A stretch of DNA of 64,000 bases from CAIWHR01 sp963816925 (GCA_963816925.1 CAWFMY010000010.1:124001-188000), one strand, 5' to 3'. Shown: positions 9,101-18,528, numbered from the stretch's first letter. Numbers and translations: made by a program. The notes: generated from the sequence alone by a model not told the origin.

Positions 9101-10172
9101 CGAGACCGACCTGCTGGCGCGCCTTGGCGGCGACGAGTTCATGGTGATCGTGGACGACTTCGAGGAGCCGGCGGTACTCGGCCGGATCGCGCAAAAACTG
9201 CTCGACGCCATCGCGCAGCCGTTCAAGATCGAGGAGCACGACATCTACGTGACCTCGTCGATCGGCATCAGCGTCTACCCGGACGACTCCGACGACCCCG
9301 AGGAGCTCCTGAAGCACGCGGACGTGGCGATGTACCGCTCGAAGGAGCTGGGACGCAACACGTACCAGTTCCTCGACGCCGACCTGGCGCAGCGGCGCCT
9401 GAAGCAGCACACTTTGGAAAGCGCGCTGCGCACCGCGTTGAAGGACGAGGTGCTCGAGCTGCATTACCAGCCGGTGGTGCGCATCGCCGACAACAACGTC
9501 GTGGGCGCGGAGGCGCTGCTGCGCTGGAACGACCCGGAGCATGGGAATGTGCCGCCGCAGGTGTTCATCCCGCTCGCCGAGGAATCGGGCCTGATCCATG
9601 CGCTGGGCGAATGGGTGCTGAAGTCGGCTGCGAAGCAGTGCGTCGCGTGGCGCGACGCCGGGATGCCGTTGACGATCTCCGTCAATCTCTCGGCGCGGCA
9701 GTTCTATCGCGACGATCTCGCGCAGCGCATCTCCGAAATCGTCAAGAGCGTCGGCTGCGAGCCCTCGTGGATCGAGCTCGAGGTCACCGAGACGAGCCTG
9801 ATGCACGACCTCGATGCGATTCGCAAGGTGCTGCACCAGCTGCGTGGCGAGGGCTTCACGGTCGCGATCGACGACTTCGGCACCGGCTACTCGTCGCTGA
9901 CCCACCTCAAGCACTTCCCGATCGACACGCTGAAGATCGACATCTCGTTCATCGCCGACCTCGAGACCGACCCCGGCGACGCGGCGATCACCGAGGCGAT
10001 CATCGGGCTGGCGCGCGGCCTCAACCTCAAGGTGGTCGCCGAAGGCGTGGGCACGAAGGCGCAGCTCGAATTCCTGCACGGGCGCGGCTGCCACTGCTTC
10101 CAGGGGTTCTGGTTCAGCAAGCCGCTGCCCCACCAGGATTTCGCCGACCTCGTGGCGTCGATGCGCAAGTGA
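6167..10172 (+). CDS. Seven-PAS GGDEF-EAL cyclic-di-GMP protein, one frameshift
   Basis: About 1,335 aa after correcting one frameshift near 7660. There, one surplus base in GCCCGACCATCGC separates frame MVPD from frame IAYDGRIQG. Seven PAS-like units occupy roughly 6280-6590, 6640-6960, 7010-7340, 7385-7700, 7765-8090, 8135-8460 and 8510-8860. Several share the phrase AYIDR/AYLDR. A GGDEF domain follows (about 8885-9390) with an intact GGDEF motif, then an EAL domain (about 9440-10150) with EALLRW, NLSARQF, EVTETSLM and DDFGTGYSSL. Two EAL positions differ from the usual pattern: KIDISF for KIDRSF and EGVGT for EGVET. So synthesis looks possible, and phosphodiesterase activity is likely but less certain. 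No membrane segment is seen, so it is a cytoplasmic sensor. The start follows no clear ribosome site. Confidence 0.85.
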
Positions 10173-10181
10173 GGAAGTAGG

Positions 10182-10970
10182 CTAGAGCGTCTCCAGCCAG
10201 CGCAGGATCGCGCGCGCCGGCGCTTCCCACCCGCGCTCGAGCATCATCATGTGCGCCAGTCCCGGCAGGATGGTGGCCTCGACGCCGTGATGGCGGGCGG
10301 TCGCGTGGACATCGTCCGGCGCACAGATGCGATCGCCGGCGGCGCCGAGCACGATGAGCGGCGTGTCGCCGCGCTCCGGCAGCACCCAATGCAGCCGCAA
10401 TGACAGGTCCATCAGGGCGCGCGGCGATTCGACGCAGAAGTGCCGCGTCGCTTCGGCGAGGATCGCGGGCTCGACGTCGTCGCTGAAGTAGTACGGCCGC
10501 AGCGTCTCCAGGACGTGGACGGAAAGGCGCGTCGGATCGAACTGCATCAGCTGCATCAGCGTGTCGGGCCGCTCCGCCGCGAGCCGCCCGGCGATTCCGA
10601 CGAGTCCCGACGGCGGCACCGGCGCCATGAGCGCGACGGCGCGCACGGGGCGCGTCGCGAGCAGCCGCTCGCAAACGGCCGCGCCCATCGAGTGCCCGAT
10701 CAGCACCGGCGGAGAGGGCAGTTGCGCCATCACGTGCTCGATGTCGGCCGCGTAATCGTCGAGCCCGACGACGAAAAGCGAGTCGTGGCCGCCCGATTTG
10801 CCATGCCCGCGCAACGACAGCGCATGCGCGGCGTAGCCCTGGCGGGCGAACCACGGAAGGAAATACGCGTCCCAGAACCAGCTGTCGCTGTAGCCGCCGT
10901 GAATGAACAGCAGCGGCGGCTTCTTGCGCTTGCCCTTGCCGTTGCTTCGGGCGGGCTTGCGCGAGCGCAA
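10182..10970 (-). CDS. Alpha/beta hydrolase
   Basis: About 262 aa with LLFIHGGYSDSW (oxyanion region), the nucleophile elbow GHSMG near residue 93, an acid in AGDRICAPDD and the catalytic His in LAHMMML. This is a standard serine alpha/beta hydrolase. The substrate is not predictable. The only in-frame start is TTG at 10970. An ATG at about 10998 lies in another frame and would read MLPVELE, which resembles family N-termini that continue LELRSRKPAR. A frameshift between 10970 and 10998 is therefore possible and the true N-terminus is uncertain. It is convergent with the GGDEF-EAL gene. Confidence 0.8.
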   Translation of the reverse strand: MRSRKPARSNGKGKRKKPPLLFIHGGYSDSWFWDAYFLPWFARQGYAAHALSLRGHGKSGGHDSLFVVGLDDYAADIEHVMAQLPSPPVLIGHSMGAAVCERLLATRPVRAVALMAPVPPSGLVGIAGRLAAERPDTLMQLMQFDPTRLSVHVLETLRPYYFSDDVEPAILAEATRHFCVESPRALMDLSLRLHWVLPERGDTPLIVLGAAGDRICAPDDVHATARHHGVEATILPGLAHMMMLERGWEAPARAILRWLETL

Positions 10971-11097
10971 TTCGAGGTTCGAGCTCGACGGGGAGCATGG
11001 AGGAAGGCGCCGTGGCGCAGGTGAATGATCGAAGCGGACGGCGCGAGAGAGCGGGCTCGGGCAGGGGCCCGGCGGCGCATGCTACGATGCGCGCGCC

Positions 11098-11796
11098 ATG
11101 CGTGCCCCTCCCGGCAAGGTCGCCATTCTGCCAGAAACAGAGGCGTCCGCCGCGTACGATCCCGATTGCCGCCGTTGCCCGCGCCTCGCGTCGTTCCTCG
11201 ATGAAGTCCGGGCCGAACATCGCGGCTATTTCTGTCGCCCGGTGCCGCCCTTCGGCGCGCCCGATGCGCGGCTGGTGATCGTCGGCCTTGCGCCGGGGAT
11301 GCACGGCGCCAACGCGAGCGGCCGGCCGTTCACCGGCGATTACGCGGGCATCCTGCTCTACGAGACGCTGCACGCGCACGGCTTCGCGACGAAGGCGATC
11401 GCCACGTCGCGCGACGACGGTCTCGCGCTGATCGATTGCCGGATCACGAACGCGGTCAAGTGCCTGCCGCCCGCCAACAAGCCGCTGCCGGCGGAGGTGC
11501 GCGCGTGCAACGGCTTTCTCGCCGCGGACCTGGCGACGCTGCCCGCGCGGGGCGCGATCCTCGCGCTGGGACGCATCGCGCACGACGCGACGCTGCGCGC
11601 GCTGAACCGGCGGCCGTCGTCGCTGGCGTTCGCGCACGGCGCACGGCATGCGCTCGACCATGGCGCCGTGCTCTTCGACAGCTACCATTGCAGCCGCTAC
11701 AACACCAATACGAGGCGTCTCACGTCGGCGATGTTCAACCAGGTGTTCGAAGACATCGCGCGCCACCTGGGGCGCGCCGCCAGGGCCGCGGCATGA
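11098..11796 (+). CDS. Uracil-DNA glycosylase, family 5 (UdgB) type
   Basis: 232 aa. Four cysteines (C24, C27, C122, C137) are spaced like the iron-sulfur ligands of family 4/5 uracil-DNA glycosylases. Motif 1 reads GLAPGMHGANASGRPFTGD, the family-5 form that has Ala-Pro-Gly and lacks the catalytic Asp/Asn of families 1/2. Motif 2 is near YHCSRYNTNT, followed by RRLTSAMF. The enzyme removes uracil or other damaged bases from DNA. Its stop overlaps the uvrC start (ATGA), so it forms a DNA-repair operon with uvrC. Confidence 0.88.
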   Translation: MRAPPGKVAILPETEASAAYDPDCRRCPRLASFLDEVRAEHRGYFCRPVPPFGAPDARLVIVGLAPGMHGANASGRPFTGDYAGILLYETLHAHGFATKAIATSRDDGLALIDCRITNAVKCLPPANKPLPAEVRACNGFLAADLATLPARGAILALGRIAHDATLRALNRRPSSLAFAHGARHALDHGAVLFDSYHCSRYNTNTRRLTSAMFNQVFEDIARHLGRAARAAA

Positions 11797-13659
11797 GCAA
11801 GGTTTCGCGCCTGTCGAAAGTGACGACCCCGGGCCCGGCGGAACCGCCGCCGGCGCCCACGCTCGACACCTCGGAGCTCCTGCGCGTCGCTCCCGCATCG
11901 GCCCGGCGTGTACCGGATGTACGACGCCGCCGGCGACACGCTCTACGTCGGCAAGGCGCGCGACCTCAAGAAGCGCGTCTCGAGCTATTTCCAGAAGAAC
12001 GCGCACGAGACGCGGATCATGCTGATGCTCTCGCAAGTCGCGCGCGTCGAGACCACGGTGACGCGGTCGGAGGGCGAGGCGCTGCTCCTCGAGAACAACC
12101 TGATCAAGGCCGAGGAGCCGCGCTACAACATCATCTTCCGCGACGACAAGAGCTATCCGTATGTCTGCCTCACCGGCGACCCGTTCCCGCAGCTGCGCTT
12201 CCACCGCGGCAAGCTCGACCGGCAGAATCGCTACTTCGGGCCCTTTCCGAGCGCGGGCGCGGTGCGCGAGGGGATGGCGCTCCTGCAGAAGGTGTTCCAG
12301 CTGCGCACGTGCGAGAACACCGTGTTCGCGAACCGCTCGCGGCCCTGCATGCTCCACCAGATCCAGCGGTGCAGCGCGCCGTGCGTCGGGCTCGTGAGCG
12401 CGGCCGATTATCGTGACGACGTGCAGAGCGCCGTGCTGTTCCTGCAGGGGAAGGCGGGCGAAGTGCTGGTGCAGCTCAAGGCGCAGATGGACGAGGCTTC
12501 GGCCGCACTGGAGTTCGAGCGTGCGGCGCGGCTGCGCGACAAGGTCACGCGCCTGACGCAACTGCAGGCGCGCCAGTTCGTCGAGAGCGCGACCGCCGGC
12601 GACATCGACGTCGTCGCGGCGGGGGCGGAGCAGGGCCTCGTCGCGGTCAACGTGGTGATGATCCGCGGCGGGCGCCACGTCGGCGACCGCACGTTCTTTC
12701 CGCAGCACGCCGATGCCGAGCAGTTGCCCGAGGTCGTCCCGGCGTTTCTCGAGCAGCACTACGTCGAGCGTCCCGTGCCGCCGACCATCGTCGTGCCCGA
12801 GGCCATCGACCACGTGGCACTCGCGGAGGTGCTGACGGCGCAGGCGGGCCAGCGCGTCGATATCGTCGGCAACCCGGGCGGCGAACGGCGCGTCTGGCTG
12901 CAGATGGCGCAGCAGAACGCGGGCTTCGCCATCCGCCAGAAGCTCGCGCAGAAGGCCACGCAGGACGACCGTCTCGTCGCGCTGCAGGCGGCGCTCGGCC
13001 TGCCGGCGTCGGCGCAGCGCATCGAGTGCTTCGACGTGTCGCACACGATGGGCGAGCGCGCGGTCGCGTCGTGCGTGATCTTCGACCGCCTCGCGATGCA
13101 GACGGGCGAATATCGCCGCTTCAACGTCACGCCCGCGCAGGGCGGCGACGACTACGCGGCGATGCGCGAGGCGCTGACGCGCCGCTGCGCGCGGATCGTG
13201 GCCGGCGAATATCCGGCGCCCGACCTCCTCGTCATGGATGGCGGCAAGGGCCAGGTCGCGGTCGCCGCCGATGTGCTGGCGGAGCAGGGCCTGCACGACA
13301 CGCGGCTGATCGGCATCGCCAAGGGCCCCGAGCGCAAGGCCGGCGAAGAGGACATCGTGTTCCCCGACCGCGCCGACGTGCTCAACCTGCCGCCGGACCA
13401 TCCGGGGCTGCACCTGCTGCAGCAGATTCGCGACGAAGCGCACCGGTTCGCGATCCAGGGCCATCGCGCGCGGCGGGCCAAGGCGCGGACCACGTCGGCG
13501 CTGCAGGAAATCGCCGGGATCGGCGCCCGCAAGCGGCAGGCGCTGCTCGCGCATTTCGGCGGGTTGAAGGGCGTGCAGGCCGCCGGTGTGGACGACCTCA
13601 CCCGGGTGCCGGGCATCAGTCGCGCGCTGGCGGAAAAGATCTTCGCCACGCTGCATTAG
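11793..13659 (+). CDS. uvrC: Excinuclease ABC subunit C, one frameshift near the N-terminus
   Basis: UvrC makes the dual incisions in nucleotide excision repair. The ATG at 11793 overlaps the glycosylase stop. Its frame runs to SELLRVAP, and one base too many near 11885 then separates it from the correct frame, which reads SLPHRPGVYRMYDAAGDTLYV. The rest is intact: GIY-YIG nuclease (about residues 35-115), Cys cluster around ENTVFANRSRPCMLHQ, UVR motif (FERAARLRDK), RNase H-like domain (ECFDVSHTMG and VMDGGKGQV) and a C-terminal helix-hairpin-helix. The corrected length of about 621 aa is normal. It is followed 70 bp later by pgsA, a common uvrC-pgsA order. Confidence 0.92.
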
Positions 13660-13729
13660 CGTACCGTCGCGCGCGGCGCGGTAGAATTCGCGAATGCCGC
13701 CTACCGATCGTGTCAGCGCGCCGCACGCG

Positions 13730-14506
13730 ATGCCGCTGAACGTTCCCATCCTGCTCACGTGGCTGCGGATCGTGCTGATCCCGGTGTTCGTGGCCGTCTA
13801 TTACCTGCCGGAGGCGTGGCTCACGCCCGCGACCCGGAACTGGACCGCGATGTGGATTTTCGCGGCGGCGGCGATCACCGACTGGCTCGACGGCTGGCTC
13901 GCGCGGCGCTGGGGCGTGACGACGGCCTTCGGCGCGTTCCTCGATCCGGTCGCCGACAAGCTGATGGTCGCCGCGGCGCTCATCGTGCTCGTATGGCTCG
14001 GCCGCGCGGAGACCTACCTCGCGATCATCATCATCGGCCGCGAGATCGCGATCTCGGCGTTGCGCGAATGGATGGCGGAGCTCGGTCAGGGCAAGAGCGT
14101 GGCCGTCGCCTTCATCGGCAAGCTGAAGACCGTCGCGCAGATGACCGCGATCATCGCGCTGCTCCTGCACGAGCCGCTGATCCCGGGGATTCCGACGCCG
14201 CTGATCGGCACCGTCGCGCTGTGGATCGCCGCGATCCTCACGCTGTGGTCGATGTTCCACTACCTTCGGCTTGCCGCGCCGCATTTCGGCGGCGACTCCG
14301 CTAATCGCGGCCTCTTCCACTCGTGGGCCGCAACTGGCGGACCAACGGCCGCACTCCATCGTTCGGCGACGCGCCCTTCGGGCCTTGGCTCCGCCTCCGG
14401 CCTCGCCCGCCTCACTCAGTCGGCAGCGCCGACCACCTCGAGCCGGTTCGCGCGATGCCGCGCACCGAACACCGAGATCTCCGCGGGCTGCACCGGACGG
14501 CTGTAG
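13730..14506 (+). CDS. pgsA: CDP-diacylglycerol-glycerol-3-phosphate 3-phosphatidyltransferase
   Basis: The protein makes phosphatidylglycerol phosphate in the inner membrane. The CDP-alcohol phosphotransferase signature is complete: D-WL-DG-WL-AR, eight residues, G, AFL-D, PVA-D. Four to six membrane helices follow. I chose ATG 13730 (MPLNVPILLTWLRI), where family members start; ATG 13694 is 12 codons upstream in frame. The tail is odd. Homologues end soon after the HYLRLAAPHF region, but here the frame stays open for about 70 more Ser/Ala/Arg-rich residues. It runs 91 bp into the opposite-strand GGDEF-EAL gene. This may be a lost stop or a frameshift around 14285-14305. Confidence 0.85.
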   Translation: MPLNVPILLTWLRIVLIPVFVAVYYLPEAWLTPATRNWTAMWIFAAAAITDWLDGWLARRWGVTTAFGAFLDPVADKLMVAAALIVLVWLGRAETYLAIIIIGREIAISALREWMAELGQGKSVAVAFIGKLKTVAQMTAIIALLLHEPLIPGIPTPLIGTVALWIAAILTLWSMFHYLRLAAPHFGGDSANRGLFHSWAATGGPTAALHRSATRPSGLGSASGLARLTQSAAPTTSSRFARCRAPNTEISAGCTGRL

Positions 14507-16377
14507 TAGAAGCCCTGGATCTCGTCGCAGTTCCGCTCGCGCAGGAAGGTCACCTGCTCCTTCGTCTCCACGCCCTCGGCGATCACCTTGAGGCGCAGGC
14601 TGTGCGCCATCGCGATCACCGCGGACACGATGGCGGCATCGTCGGGGTCCACGGCGATGTCGCGGATGAACGAGCGGTCGATCTTGACGCTCTCGATCGG
14701 GAACTTCTTGAGGCGCGCGAGCGACGAGTAGCCGGTGCCGAAGTCGTCGATCGACACGTGGACGCCCATGTCCTTTATCTCGCGCAGCGTTTCGGCGGCG
14801 CGCTCCGGATTTTCCATCATCATGCTCTCGGTGATCTCGAGCTCGAGCAGATGGGCGGGGAGCTCCGTCTGCGCGAGCGCATGCGCGATCTCGATCACGA
14901 GGCGCTCGTCGCTGAACTGGCGCGGCGACAGGTTGACGGCGACGCGTATCGGGCCGGTGCCGTCGGATTGCCAGGCGAGCGCCTGCGCGCAAGCGGTGTG
15001 GAGCACCCAGCGCCCGATGTGCCGGATGAGGCCGGAATCCTCGGCGAGCGGGATGAAGAGGTCGGGCAGCAGCAGGCCGCGCTCGGGATGTTCCCAGCGC
15101 ACGAGCGCTTCCACGCCCGTCATGGCGCCCGTGCGCACCGACACCTTCGGCTGGTAGAGGAGCCGCAGCTGGTTGGTGTCGAGCGCGCGGCGGATGCCCG
15201 CGCCCATCACGATCCGCTCTTCCGCGGGGCGGCTGTCGACCTCGGAGAAGAACGCGAGGCTGTTGCGCCCTGAATCCTTCGCGCGGTACATCGCGATGTC
15301 GGCCTTCTTGAGCAGCGTCGCGGCGTCGTCGCCGTCGTGCGGGCACATCGCGATGCCGACGCTCGCGGACAGCCGGCATTCCTGGCCGAGCATGTTGAAC
15401 GGCTCGGACAGTGCGTCGAGCAGGCGCTGGGCGAACTCGCTGACGTCGCTTTCGCGCGCGACGTTTTCCGCGAGCACGATGAATTCGTCGCCGCCGAGGC
15501 GCGCGGCGGTGTCGGACGCGCGAATCGTGTCCGATATCCGCTGCGCCATGATCTTCAGCACTTCGTCGCCGGTCAGGTGGCCAAAGGCGTCGTTGACGTC
15601 CTTGAAGCGGTCGAGGTCGATGAAGAGCACCGCGAGCACGTTGCCGTGCCGCCGCGCGATCGACAGCGCGTGGTGCACCCGCTCGAAGAACGCGCCGCGG
15701 TTGTAGAGGTTGGTCAGCGTGTCGTAGTGCGCGAGGCGGTTGATGTTCTCCTCGGCGAGCTTTTGCTGCGTCACCTCGCGCCCGACGCCGCGGTAGCCGG
15801 TGAAGAGGCCGTCGGCGTCGAATACGGGCTCGCCGCTGATCGCCGCGAACGTCACGCCGCGCACGGGATGGACGCGCCGCAGCACGACGTCGTAGAACGT
15901 CTCGCGCGACTCGAGGCGCGCCTGGAGAAGCGCCCAGCCGCCGTCGGGCGCCTCGACGTCCGGCAATTCCCAGTGCGCGAGGCCGAGGTGCTCCTCGACG
16001 GCGAAGCCGGTGACTTCGCAGAAATTGCCGCTGATGGCCGTGAAGCGCAACTCGGCGTCCTGTTCCCAGTACCAGTCGGAGCCGAGCGAGGTGAAGCTGC
16101 GGAAGCGCGCTTCGCTGGCCGCGAGCGCCGCGGTGCGGTCGCTCACGCGCGATTCCAGCGTGTCGCGCTGGTGTTCCAGCGCATCGGTCAGCTCGCGCAT
16201 TTCGCGCGACGAAAGGTCCTGCGAGCGCTCGAGCAGGTACCGGTCCTGGTCCGCGCTGCCGTAGCTCTGGCTCACCTGCTCGAGCAGCGTGCCCCAGGCA
16301 TCCAGCGCGGGCAGCCGGCCGGGTGCGAGCCCCAGGCGGCGCAATTGACGGCGCAGCAGGTTATGCAATGGCTTCAC
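14416..16377 (-). CDS. PAS-GGDEF-EAL cyclic-di-GMP protein
   Basis: 653 aa from a GTG start. Order: an N-terminal helical region with a coiled coil (about 60-95), one PAS/PAC unit (about 88-215), GGDEF (about 225-385) with intact RLGGDEF, and EAL (about 395-645) with EALVRW, NLSPRQF, EITESMM, DDFGTGYSSL, KIDRSF and EGVET. All EAL catalytic motifs are present, so both cyclase and phosphodiesterase activity are plausible. The gene overlaps the end of the upstream FIST gene by 17 bp. The FIST protein is thus the obvious candidate input for this enzyme. No membrane helices are seen. Confidence 0.9.
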   Translation of the reverse strand: MKPLHNLLRRQLRRLGLAPGRLPALDAWGTLLEQVSQSYGSADQDRYLLERSQDLSSREMRELTDALEHQRDTLESRVSDRTAALAASEARFRSFTSLGSDWYWEQDAELRFTAISGNFCEVTGFAVEEHLGLAHWELPDVEAPDGGWALLQARLESRETFYDVVLRRVHPVRGVTFAAISGEPVFDADGLFTGYRGVGREVTQQKLAEENINRLAHYDTLTNLYNRGAFFERVHHALSIARRHGNVLAVLFIDLDRFKDVNDAFGHLTGDEVLKIMAQRISDTIRASDTAARLGGDEFIVLAENVARESDVSEFAQRLLDALSEPFNMLGQECRLSASVGIAMCPHDGDDAATLLKKADIAMYRAKDSGRNSLAFFSEVDSRPAEERIVMGAGIRRALDTNQLRLLYQPKVSVRTGAMTGVEALVRWEHPERGLLLPDLFIPLAEDSGLIRHIGRWVLHTACAQALAWQSDGTGPIRVAVNLSPRQFSDERLVIEIAHALAQTELPAHLLELEITESMMMENPERAAETLREIKDMGVHVSIDDFGTGYSSLARLKKFPIESVKIDRSFIRDIAVDPDDAAIVSAVIAMAHSLRLKVIAEGVETKEQVTFLRERNCDEIQGFYYSRPVQPAEISVFGARHRANRLEVVGAAD

Positions 16378-17515
16378 GGATTGTCGTCAGCGTCATCGTC
16401 TGGTTGTGCAATTCGCACATGGGGCAGCCCGCAGGCGAGATTTCGCCGTAGGCATAAAAGCCGATCTGATGCGACCCGAGCGGGAGCGCTTCGAGCGCGG
16501 CTTCGGTTTCCTCTTCGGTGCGGGCGCCGAGGACGAGGCGGCGACCCACGCAGCTGATCGCCAGCGCAAGGGTGGGCTTGCCGCTCGAGCCGGCGGTGGC
16601 GTCCGCCGCGGCGCGCATGGCGCCCGCGATGAGACGATCGTGGTTCGAACGCATCAGCTGGGCGCGCCAGCCATTCGGAACATCGCCGGCGAACGTCATC
16701 GACTGCGCTTTCTCGTCGATGGCGAGGATCGAGCGGACCACGGGACCCTTGGCCCCGTGCGGTTCCCGGATCGACAGCGGGAAGCGCAACGCGGTCGCCG
16801 GCAGGCCGGAGGCGAGCTCGCCCAGATAGTCCTTGTACAACGCGAGCGCCGGTTTGCCGTCCAGCTCATAGAGCACGTTGCCGGTGGCGCGCGTCACCCG
16901 CCGCTCGGGCCCGAAGGTGTCCCATCCGCCCTGCGACCCGGTGCCGATTTCGAGGGGGCCGCTCAGGGCGACCGCCACGACGGAGCCGCTGACGGGCTTG
17001 CCGTCGACCATGACCCAGGTCCGCGCGAAGCGTTCACCGTCGGCCGCGAGTCCGCCGGCGATGATCGTGTTCCGGGGCAGCGCGTCGGACAGCCCGCGGA
17101 CGAGGTTGGTGCCGTTGACCGCCAGGCCCTCGGAGAACACGAGGACCAACTGCGGCTTGGTGCGGGCAAGCTTGCGGCCGAGCCGGGCGCCGGCGGCCGC
17201 CGAATCCTTGGCGGAGGCGATCTTGGTCGAGGCTACCGCGAGCTCGGTCTGCTCAAATTGGGCAACCGCGACGACCAGCGTCCCATCGGCGACCAGGTGA
17301 TCGTGGATCTCACCCGCGCTCGAGCAGCCGACGATGGCGCTCAATGGGAAGGCCGTGGCGAGCTCGGCCAGCGCCTTGGGCGCATCGGCGTAACCGGCCG
17401 CGCCGAAGGCGACGATCAGCGTCCGGGCGGAGTCGCGTTCGGTCGGAAGGACGACCGACCAGCCAGCGCCCAAGCCGTGGGTGAAGGTTTCACAATTTGC
17501 ATGAGATTGACCCAA
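16361..17515 (-). CDS. FIST-domain sensory protein
   Basis: About 384 aa. FIST_N (residues about 25-225) shows IVGCSSAGEIHDH and the GGLAADGERF block. FIST_C (about 225-370) follows, ending near the CxMCELHNQT cysteine-containing segment. FIST proteins are predicted small-ligand (amino-acid-like) sensors that feed signal-transduction proteins. The start TTG at 17515 was chosen because a GGGAGG ribosome site lies six bases upstream. In-frame starts farther up would add 41 Arg/Pro-rich residues. The stop is inside the GGDEF-EAL gene start, which supports a sensor-output pair. Confidence 0.85.
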   Translation of the reverse strand: MGQSHANCETFTHGLGAGWSVVLPTERDSARTLIVAFGAAGYADAPKALAELATAFPLSAIVGCSSAGEIHDHLVADGTLVVAVAQFEQTELAVASTKIASAKDSAAAGARLGRKLARTKPQLVLVFSEGLAVNGTNLVRGLSDALPRNTIIAGGLAADGERFARTWVMVDGKPVSGSVVAVALSGPLEIGTGSQGGWDTFGPERRVTRATGNVLYELDGKPALALYKDYLGELASGLPATALRFPLSIREPHGAKGPVVRSILAIDEKAQSMTFAGDVPNGWRAQLMRSNHDRLIAGAMRAAADATAGSSGKPTLALAISCVGRRLVLGARTEEETEAALEALPLGSHQIGFYAYGEISPAGCPMCELHNQTMTLTTIREAIA

Positions 17516-17647
17516 TCCCGGCCTCCCAAGCAATAAGCGGGCCGAAATCGGGGAACGAACGGCGGGGCGGGGTGCACCGGCGGGCGTCGAAGGCCGACGA
17601 CCGGCCCGGGCCCGGGTGCCGAAACGCGCGTCCGGCAAGGCTTTGCG

Positions 17648-17677
17648 TTGACCCGGAGTGCCGCAAAACAGTAAAAT
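17648..17677 (+). promoter_or_regulatory. Sigma-70-type promoter of tRNA-Asn
   Basis: TTGACC at 17648-17653 and TAAAAT at 17672-17677 are separated by 18 bp. The -10 box ends 11 bp before the tRNA 5' end. Near-consensus boxes at a proper distance make this the clearest promoter in the window. Confidence 0.75.
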
Positions 17678-17688
17678 GGAAGGCTTGT

Positions 17689-17764
17689 TCCCCGATAGCT
17701 CAGCTGGTAGAGCGACGGACTGTTAATCCGCAGGTCCCTGGTTCGAGCCCAGGTCGGGGAGCCA
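17689..17764 (+). tRNA. tRNA-Asn (anticodon GTT)
   Basis: 76 nt including an encoded CCA. The acceptor stem is TCCCCGA/TCGGGGA, the D arm is GCTCAGCTGGTAGAGC, the anticodon stem-loop has loop CTGTTAA (anticodon GTT at 34-36), and the T arm is CCTGGTTCGAGCCCAGG with the TTCGA loop. It has its own promoter upstream and an intrinsic terminator downstream. The last 44 nt (17721-17764, from the anticodon loop to CCA) recur four times in the next 32 kb, so this gene is the integration site of the accessory region. Confidence 0.97.
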
Positions 17765-17807
17765 AGAATTCAATACGTTAGGTCCGCTCGGACCGACGGA
17801 CTCGATT

Positions 17808-17842
17808 GCGGAACGCGAAGATGCCGTTCCGCTTTCGTTTTC
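17808..17842 (+). terminator. Intrinsic terminator after tRNA-Asn
   Basis: Stem GCGGAACG (17808-17815) pairs with CGTTCCGC (17825-17832) around a nine-base loop, followed by TTTCGTTTTC. A second small hairpin, GGTCCG-CT-CGGACC, lies at 17781-17794. Both are partly duplicated near 47.3 kb, where the T-run is lost. Confidence 0.7.
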
Positions 17843-18039
17843 AGCGCAGTCCTGGGCGCCTAGAGCCGAGGACGTTGCGACCGCGCCAGCGGGTTGCGCT
17901 ATCAGGCAGCCGAAACTGCCGCCAACGGCGGGTACCGCGAAGTCCGCTTCCGCTCCGGCCGGTGGGCATCGCCGTCCAAATTGCCAGGAAGCAGACGTTC
18001 GAAGCGATGATCGCTCGCAACGCAGTTCTCAACAGCTAA

Positions 18040-18528
18040 TCAATGTAATCGGTAGGCAGCGTGGCAAGCCACACATTGCTGCATGACCGTACCGAGTGCC
18101 GCAAGGGCCGGCCGAACGTCGTTGCTCACGCTCGCCGTCTGCGCTTCGATGGCGAAGCGGCTCGCGGCCCGGTGCATCTGCGTCCCAATGTCCTGCATCG
18201 CCTGTGGCATGAAAGGTGCGATGTGCGCTGCACCGTGAAGCTCCAGCGAACTCATGCCCAGGCGCTGCTCGGCGATGGCCGCTGCCTTGTCGAATTCGTT
18301 CTTGGACAGGGCCACATCGATCTCCTGAAGCGCGAGCAGATGGTCGCGCATGCTGGTAATCGTGTGCAGGCGCATCGGTTCGGGAAATTGGACGAATTGC
18401 CGTGTATCAGCGCTGGGGGCAGCGGTCGTAGTCTTCGAATGCTGGTGCTCCTGCGCGATGGCGGAAGACGCAAGGGCGCCCATCCAAGCCACTGTCATGG
18501 CTGCCGCGAGAGCGGTGGTGATCCGCAT
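18040..18528 (-). CDS. Exported cytochrome c556/c'-like protein
   Basis: 162 aa. It has a signal peptide (residues 1-24, ending SSAIA-QEH), a His-rich mature start (EHQHS) and an all-helical body. A single C-terminal CVACH haem-c motif ends eight residues before the stop region. Overall it resembles cytochrome c' or c556. The ATG at 18528 follows GGAGG. It is the last gene of the arsR-arsP-redoxin set on this strand, and a periplasmic electron-transfer role alongside arsenic handling is inference only. It could simply be a passenger. Confidence 0.75.
   Translation of the reverse strand: MRITTALAAAMTVAWMGALASSAIAQEHQHSKTTTAAPSADTRQFVQFPEPMRLHTITSMRDHLLALQEIDVALSKNEFDKAAAIAEQRLGMSSLELHGAAHIAPFMPQAMQDIGTQMHRAASRFAIEAQTASVSNDVRPALAALGTVMQQCVACHAAYRLH

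Noticed and set aside
7590..10133. An 847-codon reverse-strand open frame over the PAS-GGDEF-EAL gene
   Set aside because: Fully antisense to a gene with clear PAS, GGDEF and EAL motifs. Composition is that of a shadow frame.
10114..13758. A 1,214-codon open frame on the reverse strand
   Set aside because: It is antisense to the uracil-DNA glycosylase and uvrC genes and has Arg/Ala/His-rich composition typical of shadow frames in GC-rich coding DNA. No domain recognised.
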